31,667 nt of DNA from DAOVFN01 sp964484305 (GTDB lineage Archaea > Aenigmatarchaeota > Aenigmatarchaeia > QMZP01). Location of the stretch: NCBI GenBank assembly GCA_964484305.1, contig CAZAEI010000013.1, forward strand, positions 1 to 31,667, given 5' to 3'. Position 1 is the stretch's first letter. Every line of letters begins with the position of its first letter. The notes below the pieces were generated by a model, which saw only the letters and a program-made list of their open reading frames with translations, had not been told where the DNA came from and searched no databases. Positions 14,849-21,901 of the stretch are shown one piece after another. Both the position numbers and the translations under genes were made by a program.

Positions 14849-14921
14849 CTAAATCACCAGTCATATCCATCGCCTTGTAAACCTTTACGGACCCTTCTTC
14901 AAAGGGGCAATAGTCAATCAC
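14829..14921 (-). CDS. Short N-terminal frame of the AbrB-type gene
   Basis: Thirty codons from GTG 14921 with AAGGTGATTG at the start. They read MIDYCPFEEGSVKVYKAMDM and then TGDLVHLREK before TGA. The TATA box at 14954-14962 would place transcription near 14932, only about 10 nt before this start. It overlaps the AbrB frame by 20 nt. It is probably the true N-terminus of the AbrB-type protein, separated by a frameshift; it could also be a separate leader peptide. Confidence 0.4.
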   Translation of the reverse strand: MIDYCPFEEGSVKVYKAMDMTGDLVHLREK

Positions 14922-14953
14922 CTTGTTGTCACTACTTACTAATTACATCACCT

Positions 14954-15009
14954 ATATTTAAAGATTTTGTGGGACAATTATAATGAGTCCAGCGATTCTT
15001 TATTAAATA
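14954..15009. promoter_or_regulatory. Divergent archaeal promoters
   Basis: On the minus strand CTTTAAATATAGG (TATA at 14954-14962) drives the AbrB-racemase-hisG-hisS run. On the plus strand TATTAAATA (15001-15009) lies 21-29 nt before ATG 15030, which fits a leaderless mRNA for the DUF1003 gene. Confidence 0.6.
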
Positions 15010-15029
15010 TCCCAAACCAATAATAAACA

Positions 15030-15578
15030 ATGCCCAAGGAGAACGAGAAGAAGCCCGTGCAGGAGGCCCCCAACAACCACATACCCAGGCAGGCCCTTAC
15101 AGAGCCCCCGAAAGCAATGCGCAAGGAGCCCGCCAGGATGGCTCCCCACGACGCGCCCAGTGTCATAATCAAGCAGACCCCGGTTCCGGAGGTCAGGATA
15201 TACGGCCAGACCCTGCACAAGAAGTACACCCTGGGCCAGAAGACAGCTGACAGGGTAACCAAGTGGGGCGGGAGCTGGTACTTTATAGGAAGCTTCTTTG
15301 TGTTCCTCTTCATATGGATGGCCATCAATTTATACATGATTGTCCGTGTCTGGGACCCCTATCCCTTCATACTCCTCAATCTCGTGTTATCCTGCCTGGC
15401 AGCCATCCAGGCACCAATCATTCTCATGTCCCAGAACAGGTCGGCCGACAGGGACAGAGCCAAGACAGAAAGGGATTACGCCATAAACCGCAAGTCAGAA
15501 AGGGAGGTGGAGCAGATAAAGAAGGACCTTGACCATATCAAGAAGAAGCTGGCAGAGATAAATGCCAAGCTCAAATAA
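15030..15578 (+). CDS. DUF1003 membrane protein
   Basis: 182 residues. The N-terminal 60 residues are polar and Pro-rich and are not part of the family core. The DUF1003 core follows: LGQKTADRVTKWGGSWYFIG, two transmembrane helices (about 85-106 and 115-135), DPYPFILLNLVLSCLAAIQA, PIILMSQNRSADRDR, then a C-terminal coiled coil (EREVEQIKKDLDHIKKKLAE). The family is widespread and its function is not settled. No SD is present and the TATA box is about 26 nt before the ATG, so the mRNA is probably leaderless. Confidence 0.88.
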   Translation: MPKENEKKPVQEAPNNHIPRQALTEPPKAMRKEPARMAPHDAPSVIIKQTPVPEVRIYGQTLHKKYTLGQKTADRVTKWGGSWYFIGSFFVFLFIWMAINLYMIVRVWDPYPFILLNLVLSCLAAIQAPIILMSQNRSADRDRAKTERDYAINRKSEREVEQIKKDLDHIKKKLAEINAKLK

Positions 15579-15621
15579 TATGCTCTCGAACTCCCGGGAC
15601 AGCAACCGAAACGGGCAGTTG

Positions 15622-15630
15622 TATTTAAAT
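15622..15630 (+). promoter_or_regulatory. TATA box of the membrane regulator gene
   Basis: TATTTAAAT, giving an expected transcript start near 15652, before ATG 15664 and ATG 15688. Confidence 0.5.
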
Positions 15631-15674
15631 CTTTTTCTGAAACAATTATATCATAATCAGGATATGAAATCCCT

Positions 15675-15707
15675 AGGTGAAACAATCATGATTCAGGTGA
15701 AACAATC
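15675..15707 (+). repeat. Duplicated ribosome-binding sequence
   Basis: AGGTGAAACAATC occurs at 15675-15687 and again at 15695-15707, a 20-nt period. The first copy ends exactly at ATG 15688 and supplies the GGTGA binding site; the second copy lies inside the first codons. It echoes the duplicated binding sites before pelota and rpl31e. Confidence 0.6.
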
Positions 15708-16629
15708 CGTTCTGACCGTTTCGGTGTTGCTGAGTATGCTGCTTTTGTCAGGCGACGCCCTGGCCCTCGGGCTGGAATACTACGGCGTCGAGGTCACAAT
15801 AAACGACGACCACTCTGTTACCAGCATGGTAGTCCTCAAGTTCGACACCCCTATAAACCACCTGGATTACAACCTTGACTTCAGGGCCGAGAACCTCGAA
15901 TACGAGAGCGATTTCGATTTCACGGACTGCGCAGTCAGTGACAAGGACGGGGGGAGCGCCATATCGTGCGACTTCATAGGCATGTCCCCTGACGAGAACA
16001 AGCTGACACTGACATTCACCACAAGGAATGTCATACAGAAGACAGGCGACAACTACAGGTTCACCGTGAACTACGGCATACCACTCACAATCGAGAATAC
16101 CTTCATCCTCATGAGGCTCCCCCAGAACGACATACTGGCCGGGGAGCAGAACGAGTCCTACTTCCCTACAACCGGGGGCACCCTTACCGACGGAAAGCGC
16201 ATAATGGTATTCTGGGAGGAGGAGGGCCTTGAGACAGGGGAGAACCTCCAGTTCTCCATACTCTTTACGAGGCCCGTGGTGACAGACATATTCAGCTTTG
16301 CATTCTACGCAATGCTGATAGTGGCCATTGTAGTGATAGTGGTTGCCGCCATATACGTGAAGAGTATAAGGGGAACCAAGACCGCGGTTGTCAAATCCGT
16401 TCTCAACATGGACGAGAAGAGAATAATAGACATCCTGAGCCACAAGGAGGGCAGGGCAGGGCAGAAGGTCCTCGTGAGGGAGACAGACTTCTCCAAGGCC
16501 AAGGTCTCCAGGATAGTCAAGAACCTCAGGGAAAGGGGCGTTGTGGACACCGAGCCGATTTCAGGCAGGGAGAACAGGGTCATCCTCAAGCTCGGCGAGG
16601 CTCCTGCAAAAAGGGAGACTTCTGAATAG
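15688..16629 (+). CDS. Membrane-anchored winged-helix regulator with extracellular sensor
   Basis: 313 residues. A signal peptide (VLLSMLLLSGDALA) is followed by a beta-rich extracellular domain (about 25-200). One transmembrane helix comes next (about 208-232, AFYAMLIVAIVVIVVAAIYV), then a cytoplasmic winged helix-turn-helix (NMDEKRIIDILSHKEGRAGQ, TDFSKAKVSRIVKNLRERGV, ISGRENRVILKL). This outside-sensor/inside-wHTH layout is well known in archaea; it would act as a one-component transmembrane regulator. ATG 15688 is chosen for its GGTGA site 7 nt upstream; ATG 15664 in the same frame is possible. The ligand is unknown. Confidence 0.8.
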   Translation: MIQVKQSVLTVSVLLSMLLLSGDALALGLEYYGVEVTINDDHSVTSMVVLKFDTPINHLDYNLDFRAENLEYESDFDFTDCAVSDKDGGSAISCDFIGMSPDENKLTLTFTTRNVIQKTGDNYRFTVNYGIPLTIENTFILMRLPQNDILAGEQNESYFPTTGGTLTDGKRIMVFWEEEGLETGENLQFSILFTRPVVTDIFSFAFYAMLIVAIVVIVVAAIYVKSIRGTKTAVVKSVLNMDEKRIIDILSHKEGRAGQKVLVRETDFSKAKVSRIVKNLRERGVVDTEPISGRENRVILKLGEAPAKRETSE

Positions 16630-16657
16630 ATTATAAACAACTCAGCTAATTATCAAC

Positions 16658-17059
16658 ATGCCCCCCAAAAAACCAAGCCGCAGGTCCAGTCCCAAACCGG
16701 CATGGCAGAAGGAAATGGTCCTGGAGAGAATCCGAATCCTCTTTGGCCATGCCGGGAAATCGTTCAAGAGTCACCCAGAGCGCTCCAAGCGCTATGTGGA
16801 GATGGCACTAAAGCTCTCAACCAGGTACAATGTAAGGCTTCCGCCCGGCATCAAAAGGAGGTTCTGCAGCTCCTGCAAGTCATTCCTTGTCCCCGGGGTC
16901 AACGCAAGGGTCAGGACAAGTCCCTCTCAGGGGGCTGTGATAATAACCTGCGGTGAGTGCGGCCACGTCACCAGGCACCCCTACAGGAGGGAAAAATCAG
17001 CTTACAGACGCTCCCGCAAGTCGCAAGCTGATAAGCAACATACAAAATCTACAAAATAA
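16658..17059 (+). CDS. rnp4: RNase P protein component 4 (Rpp21/Rpr2)
   Basis: 133 residues. A zinc-ribbon subunit of archaeal RNase P, which trims the 5' ends of tRNA precursors and works as a pair with Rpp29. The basic N-terminus leads into helices (ERIRILFGHAGKSFKSHPER, SKRYVEMALKLSTRYNVRLP) and the zinc site, FCSSCKSFLVPG at about residues 68-79 and TCGECGHV near 98-105. The TATA box ATTATAAAC at 16630-16638 lies about 24 nt before the ATG and no SD is seen, so the mRNA is probably leaderless. The position upstream of rps19e fits other archaea. Confidence 0.93.
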   Translation: MPPKKPSRRSSPKPAWQKEMVLERIRILFGHAGKSFKSHPERSKRYVEMALKLSTRYNVRLPPGIKRRFCSSCKSFLVPGVNARVRTSPSQGAVIITCGECGHVTRHPYRREKSAYRRSRKSQADKQHTKSTK

Positions 17060-17097
17060 TACTATATATTTAACAATCCGGTTACAAAATATAATCA

Positions 17098-17331
17098 ATG
17101 AGAATACTAATCACTGTTGGGATGATAATAATCTTTGTCTCTGTCTTCTTTATCTTCCTCACTGGGGATGCCATGTTCAGGAATGCCTTTGACTGCACCA
17201 CAGAGGCCGGCCGTGAAGTATGCGTTTTCAGGGGACTAACAGGGCCTCCTGCCTTCGGCGTCTTCATAGTAGCCTTCTTCATCATGATAGACATACTGAC
17301 GGTCTATCTCATCGTAACCAACATAAAATAA
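17098..17331 (+). CDS. Small two-helix membrane protein
   Basis: 77 residues with two transmembrane helices (ILITVGMIIIFVSVFFIFLT and FGVFIVAFFIMIDILTVYLI) joined by a loop with two cysteines (FDCTTEAGREVCVFRG) that may form a disulfide outside the cell. Family unknown. TATA TATATTTAA at 17065-17073 is about 29 nt before the ATG, which suggests a leaderless mRNA. Confidence 0.65.
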   Translation: MRILITVGMIIIFVSVFFIFLTGDAMFRNAFDCTTEAGREVCVFRGLTGPPAFGVFIVAFFIMIDILTVYLIVTNIK

Positions 17332-17360
17332 ACAGCAGGCGGATTGGCTGGTTTATAACA

Positions 17361-17393
17361 TTTATATATACACAATTACCTATTGTGTGTATA
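17361..17393 (+). promoter_or_regulatory. rps19e promoter with overlapping inverted repeat
   Basis: TTTATATATA (17361-17370) is the TATA box. TATACACAAT (17367-17376) and ATTGTGTGTATA (17382-17393) form an inverted repeat with one 2-nt bulge. It overlaps the box and the likely transcript start, a good operator position. The direct repeat AACTGTTAACTGTT follows directly (17393-17406). Confidence 0.5.
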
Positions 17394-17437
17394 ACTGTTA
17401 ACTGTTAAAAGGGAGAACCAGGCCAAAGAGGGTTAAT

Positions 17438-17860
17438 ATGGTTTCAGTCAAGGATGTTCCAAGCCAGGCCCTTGTGGACAGGGCAGCTTCAGAGCTGGAG
17501 AAGATAGACGAGATAAAGCCACCCGAGTGGGCGGCCTATGCAAAGACAGGGGTCCACAAGGAGAGGCCACCTGCCCAGAAGAACTGGTGGTACATGCGCT
17601 CGGCTTCTGTCATGAGGAAGCTCTACCTCGGAAACAATCTGGGCGTGAGCAGGCTCAGGAAGTCCTATGGCGGGAGGAAGAACCTTGGCCATCAGCCTGA
17701 GCACAAGAGGCTCGCCTCCGGGGCTGTGATAAGGAAGGTACTCCAGCAACTCGAGGCAGCGGGGTTCGTCAAGACCGAGAAGGGTAAGGGAAGGCTTATC
17801 ACACCCAAGGGCCAGTCCTTCCTCAACAGGATTGTAAAGGAACTCAAGAAATCCAGCTAA
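17438..17860 (+). CDS. rps19e: Ribosomal protein eS19
   Basis: 140 residues, standard length. A small-subunit protein shared by archaea and eukaryotes that is needed for late 30S/40S maturation. Family signatures are VKDVPSQALVDRAASEL, PEWAAYAKTGVHKERPP, WWYMRSASVMRKLYL and GRLITPKGQSFLNRI. It opens the ribosomal run eS19, PDCD5-like protein, eL39, eL31. A purine-rich AGAGGG lies before the ATG and the upstream leader is about 45 nt. Confidence 0.96.
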   Translation: MVSVKDVPSQALVDRAASELEKIDEIKPPEWAAYAKTGVHKERPPAQKNWWYMRSASVMRKLYLGNNLGVSRLRKSYGGRKNLGHQPEHKRLASGAVIRKVLQQLEAAGFVKTEKGKGRLITPKGQSFLNRIVKELKKSS

Positions 17861-17871
17861 ATCATCCGCAC

Positions 17872-18183
17872 ATGGTTAAAGAGCCTAAGGTGATGTTCGT
17901 GGACTACAATGCTATAAATCCCCAAGACCTCAATCAGATGGCCCAACTCAAGCAGATTGAGGAGATGAAAAGGCAGCTCATGAGCAGGCTCCTCACCAAG
18001 GAGGCCTTTGAGAGGCTCGGCCGCGTGAGGAGCGTAAATCCCCAGCTTGCGTCCCAGGCAGAGTTCTACCTGCTCCAGGCCCAGCAGGCCGGCCAGCTCA
18101 AGGGAGCAGTGGATGACGAGCAGCTCAAGGAGATACTTAAGGCCCTTTCAGAGAAAAGGGATTTCAACATAAAGAGGAAATGA
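17872..18183 (+). CDS. PDCD5-like DNA-binding protein
   Basis: 103 residues. The archaeal PDCD5/TFAR19 family forms a small three-helix bundle that binds nucleic acid; its exact role is not settled. Family signatures are QLKQIEEMKRQLMSRLLTKE, AFERLGRVRSVNPQLASQAE and LKEILKALSEKRDFNIKRK. It follows rps19e by 11 nt and precedes rpl39e by 5 nt, the usual archaeal order, which points to one operon. No clear SD; the first residues MVKEPKVMFVDYNAINP are variable in the family. Confidence 0.92.
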   Translation: MVKEPKVMFVDYNAINPQDLNQMAQLKQIEEMKRQLMSRLLTKEAFERLGRVRSVNPQLASQAEFYLLQAQQAGQLKGAVDDEQLKEILKALSEKRDFNIKRK

Positions 18184-18188
18184 TTTTC

Positions 18189-18356
18189 ATGTCGAGAAAC
18201 AAACCGACCGCACTGAAGAAGAAGCTTGCGGCCCTTGGCAAGAAGAGGTCTGCCCCCAGGTGGGCTGACATCAAGAAGTTCGGCCTCAAGAGGGCAAGGA
18301 CAAGGCGTATAAGGGTTCGCACCAAGCACTGGAGAAGGGACAAGCTAAAGCTCTGA
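18189..18356 (+). CDS. rpl39e: Ribosomal protein eL39
   Basis: 55 residues, very basic: MSRNKPTALKKKLAALGKKR, then APRWADIKKFG and a C-terminus RIRVRTKHWRRDKLKL. This tiny protein lines the exit tunnel of the large subunit in archaea and eukaryotes. The start has AGAGGAAA upstream, and the stop is 5 nt before the duplicated leader of rpl31e. Confidence 0.95.
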   Translation: MSRNKPTALKKKLAALGKKRSAPRWADIKKFGLKRARTRRIRVRTKHWRRDKLKL

Positions 18357-18361
18357 TTGCG

Positions 18362-18407
18362 AGGTGAATGATTACATGCCGTTCCGAAGGAACGGAAGGT
18401 GAAGGAT
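18362..18407 (+). promoter_or_regulatory. Duplicated RBS with hairpin before rpl31e
   Basis: AGGTGAA occurs at 18362-18368 and 18397-18403, 35 nt apart. Between them is a perfect hairpin CCGTTCC-GAA-GGAACGG (18379-18395). An ATG (18376) touches its base and opens an 8-codon frame. The unit before pelota has the same plan (33 nt, CCGTCC-AAG-GGACGG, ATG at the base). The two extra bases are exactly one extra base pair, and C-G to T-A type changes are compensated. Confidence 0.6.
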
Positions 18408-18932
18408 ATGGCCGAAAAGAAGGCATCCAAGGACAAACCTGCTGAAGAAAGGCTCCTGACCGTACCCCTGAGAAGGGAGTGGCTCAAGGCCACCAGGAAC
18501 AGGAGGGCCAGGCGTTCCATAACAGCCATAAGGGCCCACCTCTCGAGGCACATGAAGGTTCCTGAGGCCGATATAAGGATTTCTGCCAGGCTCAACGATT
18601 CAATATGGATAAGGGGAGCAGGGAAGCCCCCGGCAAGAATCAGGCTCAAGGCCAGCCTCGATGCCTCCACGGGCATGCTCCACGCAAGGCTCCCGGATGA
18701 GGAGGCCCCCAAGGCTGAGAAAAAGAAGGGAGAAAAGCCCAAGGAAGAGGAAGCCAAAAAACCCGAGGGGGCTGAAAAGAAGCCCGAGGAAACCAAGGAG
18801 GCAGCCCTTATTGAGAAGCCCCGGGAAGAGGAAGCCAAGAACGCCGAAGAGGCAACGGAAACCAAAGAGGAAGCGCCAAAGAAAGAACTCACCAAGACCG
18901 AGAAAAAACATGAGCTTGAAAAGAAAGGCTAA
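18408..18932 (+). CDS. rpl31e: Ribosomal protein eL31 with charged C-terminal extension
   Basis: 174 residues, about twice the usual 80-95. The N-terminal eL31 fold has RLLTVPLRREWLKATRNRRA, RRSITAIRAHLSRHMKVPEA and DIRISARLNDSIWIRGAGKP. After about residue 95 a Lys/Glu/Ala/Pro-rich tail of about 80 residues follows (KAEKKKGEKPKEEEAKKPEG and similar repeats), probably disordered. eL31 sits near the tunnel exit. The start is ATG 18408 with GGTGA; GTG 18399 is less likely. The stop overlaps the guaA stop by 4 nt in convergent orientation. The eIF6 gene that often follows in archaea is absent here. Confidence 0.9.
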   Translation: MAEKKASKDKPAEERLLTVPLRREWLKATRNRRARRSITAIRAHLSRHMKVPEADIRISARLNDSIWIRGAGKPPARIRLKASLDASTGMLHARLPDEEAPKAEKKKGEKPKEEEAKKPEGAEKKPEETKEAALIEKPREEEAKNAEEATETKEEAPKKELTKTEKKHELEKKG

Positions 18933-19894
18933 ACAACTTCCATTGTTGAAGGTGGTTTATTTGTTATGTTATAAGTCACGTTAACCACACCCGGAACCTC
19001 TGAGGTTATCCTCTCTGCCAGCTTATCAAGGGTCTCCCAGGGAAGCCTTGTTGGCGAGCCTGTTGTTGCATCCTTGCTGTCCCAGCATCTCACCTCTATC
19101 TGCCAGCCATAGTCTCGCTTGCCACTCCTCATTCCTGGAACTTTATTTTCGTGCAGAACAGCAAAGTAAAGGAATGCCTCGGTATCCGCCAGTTCATGCT
19201 CGACAATCGTTGTGGCCTTTCTGACAAGCTCTATCTTTTCTGGGGTTACCTCACCGATTACCCTGGTTGCAAGGGCAGGTCCTGGGAACGGCATTCTTTT
19301 ATAGACTTCCTCCGGAAGGCCAAGCGCCTTTGCAACCATCCTGACACCCGGCTTCCTAAGCTGGACCAAGGGCTCAAGGACTTTATAACCAAACTCTTTT
19401 TCGGTATCTATACCCAACTGCTCAAGAATGTTGTGCTGCCTTTTAATCCCTGCAACAGTCTCCTCCACATCAGTGTAAATCGTGCCATGCAAAAGGAATT
19501 TCGCACCCGATTCCCGGACAAGCCTTGCTAGGACAGCCCTGTAGAAGGTCTGTGTGATGACCTCCCTCTTCTCTTCAGGGTCTGTCAGGCCCTTCAGTGC
19601 ACCAAAGAACTCCTTCTTAGAATCAACTATCTCGACGGGAATGCCCATGCCTTTAAAGAGCGAGGCAACCCTCTCAGGCTCCCCCTCCCTCATCAGGCCG
19701 TTCTCGATAAAATAGGTCTTGAGCCTTTCACCCAAGGCCCTGTGACCAAGCAATGTGACGGCCGAGGAATCAACACCGCCTGACAGGGCATTGACTGCCA
19801 GACCGCTTCCAACAGCAGAAGAAACATCATCCACTTTCTGCCTTATAAAATCATCAGGATTCAAGCTTTCTGGCTTTATCTCCTCGATTTCCAT
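18929..19894 (-). CDS. guaAB: GMP synthase PP-loop subunit (GuaA subunit B)
   Basis: 321 residues. Makes GMP from XMP, ATP and ammonia; in many archaea the glutaminase is a separate protein, as here. The PP-loop SGGVDSSAV is at 38-46. HGTIYTDVEETV and the dimerisation domain MPFPGPALATRVIGE follow, and the typical end is VTYNITNKPPSTMEVV. No glutaminase gene is visible in the window. TATA TTATAAATA (minus, 19916-19924) lies about 26 nt before the ATG, so the mRNA is probably leaderless. The stop codon overlaps that of rpl31e on the other strand. Confidence 0.94.
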   Translation of the reverse strand: MEIEEIKPESLNPDDFIRQKVDDVSSAVGSGLAVNALSGGVDSSAVTLLGHRALGERLKTYFIENGLMREGEPERVASLFKGMGIPVEIVDSKKEFFGALKGLTDPEEKREVITQTFYRAVLARLVRESGAKFLLHGTIYTDVEETVAGIKRQHNILEQLGIDTEKEFGYKVLEPLVQLRKPGVRMVAKALGLPEEVYKRMPFPGPALATRVIGEVTPEKIELVRKATTIVEHELADTEAFLYFAVLHENKVPGMRSGKRDYGWQIEVRCWDSKDATTGSPTRLPWETLDKLAERITSEVPGVVNVTYNITNKPPSTMEVV

Positions 19895-19915
19895 ACAGCA
19901 CTTTAGATTAAAAGT

Positions 19916-19924
19916 TATTTATAA
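19916..19924 (-). promoter_or_regulatory. TATA box of guaA
   Basis: TTATAAATA on the minus strand, centred 26 nt before ATG 19894; fits leaderless transcription. Confidence 0.55.
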
Positions 19925-19984
19925 TTTTGCCCAGGGAGAATGAAACCTTCAAACAAATAAGAAGCCTTCCCCGAATTCTAAACC

Positions 19985-20839
19985 ATGCCAGCCAAAAAAC
20001 CCAGAGACTTCAGAAGACTGCTGCTTGATGGCCTCGATATCCCCAAGGACAAGCAGGCCCTCCTGCCCAGGGGCTTCCAGAGAATCGGCCACATTGTAAT
20101 CCTCAATCTCAAGCCCGGGGTCTCCGGCCTTGCCAGTGACATGGCCGACCTCATTCTCAAGGATTACCCCTACGTCAAGACGGTCTGCCTCACCCAAGGA
20201 GTTTCAGGCGAACTCAGGGAACCCAGGGTCAGATACCTTGCCGGTGAAAAAAGAACAGAAACAGTCCATACAGAAAGCAGATGCAAATTCAGGCTCGACG
20301 TCACCAGGGTAATGTTCTCCAAGGGCAACCTCTCCGAGCGGGCCCGCATCCCCGGGCTCGTGAAACCGGGCGAGACAATAGTTGACATGTTCGCCGGGAT
20401 AGGCTATTTCAGCATCCCCATTGCGAGGCATGCCAAACCAAAGCAAATCTATGCCATCGAGAAGAACCCCGCGGCCTTCCGATACCTCAGGGAGAACATC
20501 CGCCTAAACCGCGTCCATGACAGGGTCACGCCCATATTGGGCGACTGCCGGGAGGTCCGGACAGGCAGCGTGGCCGACCGGGCCCTGATGGGCTACCTCC
20601 CAAAGACATACCGCTATCTACCATCTGCCTTCGAGGCACTCAAGCCCCAGGGAGGGATAATCCACTACCACGACACCTTTGCCGAGAATGAACTCTTTGA
20701 GAGGCCCCTTGAAATCCTCGAGAGCCAGGCCTTCAGGGCAGGCTATGTCTTCAAGGCAATCAAACACAAGGCCGTAGTAAAGGAATACGCTCCAGGGGTC
20801 TGCCATGTCGTAATCGATGCAGAGTTCTCAGGCACCTGA
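19985..20839 (+). CDS. Trm5/TYW2-family tRNA-Phe modification enzyme
   Basis: 284 residues. The family uses AdoMet on G37 of tRNA: Trm5 makes m1G, and Taw2/TYW2 transfers the aminocarboxypropyl group in wyosine synthesis. The N-terminal domain covers about 1-115. The Rossmann core starts with VDMFAGIGYFSIPIARHAKP (about 138-157). AIEKNPAAFRYLRENIRLNR, DRALMGYLPKTYRYLP and GGIIHYHD follow. MGYLP in place of the N-L-P of Trm5 points to Taw2; this is from memory of the families. Divergent from guaA with 90 nt between starts. No SD; a weak CAAATAAG lies about 25-30 nt upstream. Confidence 0.85.
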   Translation: MPAKKPRDFRRLLLDGLDIPKDKQALLPRGFQRIGHIVILNLKPGVSGLASDMADLILKDYPYVKTVCLTQGVSGELREPRVRYLAGEKRTETVHTESRCKFRLDVTRVMFSKGNLSERARIPGLVKPGETIVDMFAGIGYFSIPIARHAKPKQIYAIEKNPAAFRYLRENIRLNRVHDRVTPILGDCREVRTGSVADRALMGYLPKTYRYLPSAFEALKPQGGIIHYHDTFAENELFERPLEILESQAFRAGYVFKAIKHKAVVKEYAPGVCHVVIDAEFSGT

Positions 20840-20880
20840 CCCCAGAGATATAACAGTGTTATATTTTTCCACCCCTCCAC

Positions 20881-21087
20881 CTACTTTAGCAGACACTTCA
20901 TACAGACGCCAGGCCTCCTGGTGGCCATCCTGGCTGCCGTGCTTTTCCTGTGCTTCTCAAGGCACTCCTCTGAGCAGAAGTCTCTCTTGTGCTTCCCCAC
21001 GAGGCCATAGACCTCCACATCTTCATGGAGGCCCCCACCCTTCCCTATCCTGACTCCGCAGAGCGTGCATTTCCTTGAAAAGAACAT
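20881..21087 (-). CDS. Small zinc-finger protein
   Basis: 68 residues with three cysteine pairs: KCTLCGVRI near the start, FCSEECLEKHRK in the middle and VCMKCLLK at the end. The CxxC...CxxxC spacing resembles TRASH/MYM-type zinc fingers, which bind metals or act as small treble-clef modules. It follows the methyltransferase gene by 12 nt. TTTTTAAAAG at the end of that gene is about 25-30 nt before this ATG and could be its own TATA box. Confidence 0.7.
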   Translation of the reverse strand: MFFSRKCTLCGVRIGKGGGLHEDVEVYGLVGKHKRDFCSEECLEKHRKSTAARMATRRPGVCMKCLLK

Positions 21088-21099
21088 AGTCTTATATTG

Positions 21100-21810
21100 T
21101 CAGCCACTTTTAAAAACCATCAGATACACGCATCCAAACTCCATGGGCCTGAACCTGTCCCTGAACAGGCTGAGCCGCTCACTCAGGGAGGGCCTCTTCC
21201 ACAGGCCCCACCTGGGCAGAACCCCCCTGAAAACAGAGTCAAACCCCTCAAGGACAAGGCCGTGCTTCCCGAACTCCTCCTCAAGCTCTTCCCTTGTAAA
21301 AAGATGCATCCCGAGCTTCCTGCCCTCTATGTGTATCTTCTTTCTCTGTGCATGCCCGCCCGGCCTGACAGCACTCTTCTCCTCCAGGCTCCTGTATCCC
21401 TTATCATAAAGGCTGCTCACAGAGACAATGACCTTCCCCGAATCCTTCACTACCCTGCAGAGCTCCCCTATGGCTTTCCTCCAGTCGCACACATTCAGAA
21501 CAGAATATAGGCACAGGACAGTATCGAACTCTCCCTTCTTGAAGGGCAGCCTCTCTATATCAGCCCTCCTGACAGGCCTCCCCGTCTTACTGGCCAGCCT
21601 GACCATTTCCCCTGATATGTCCACACCGACGACATTCTCAAGGGCCCTGAGGTGGTAGCCGGTCCCGCACCCCGCATCAAGAATCCTTCCCCTGGCATGC
21701 CTCTCCAGGAGCCCCGCCTCGGCCTTCCTCACCCTCTCGGTATATGGGTTGCCGCTCCTCAAATCATAGTTCACAGCGGTCTCGTCATAGACCCTCTCAG
21801 CCTGCTTCAT
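21100..21810 (-). CDS. Class I SAM-dependent methyltransferase
   Basis: 236 residues from ATG 21810. The methyltransferase-11-type fold has motif I RILDAGCGTGYHL (about 42-54), VVGVDISGEMVRLA, the acidic RADIERLPFKKGEFDTVLCL and VIVSVSSLYDKGY. Substrate unknown; similar proteins act on small molecules or quinones. An upstream extension with no stop exists to 21987, but it overlaps the divergent MFS gene, and MKQAERVYDETAVNYD is the usual start. TTTAAAT near 21874-21880 could serve both divergent genes. Confidence 0.85.
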   Translation of the reverse strand: MKQAERVYDETAVNYDLRSGNPYTERVRKAEAGLLERHARGRILDAGCGTGYHLRALENVVGVDISGEMVRLASKTGRPVRRADIERLPFKKGEFDTVLCLYSVLNVCDWRKAIGELCRVVKDSGKVIVSVSSLYDKGYRSLEEKSAVRPGGHAQRKKIHIEGRKLGMHLFTREELEEEFGKHGLVLEGFDSVFRGVLPRWGLWKRPSLSERLSLFRDRFRPMEFGCVYLMVFKSG

Positions 21811-21901
21811 ATCCCAGCACCCCCTGGCCAATGCCCGGGAAAACACACACACCAGTGCTTTTTGTGATTCTGATTTAAACATGGGGCCGGAATTAATAAG
21901 C

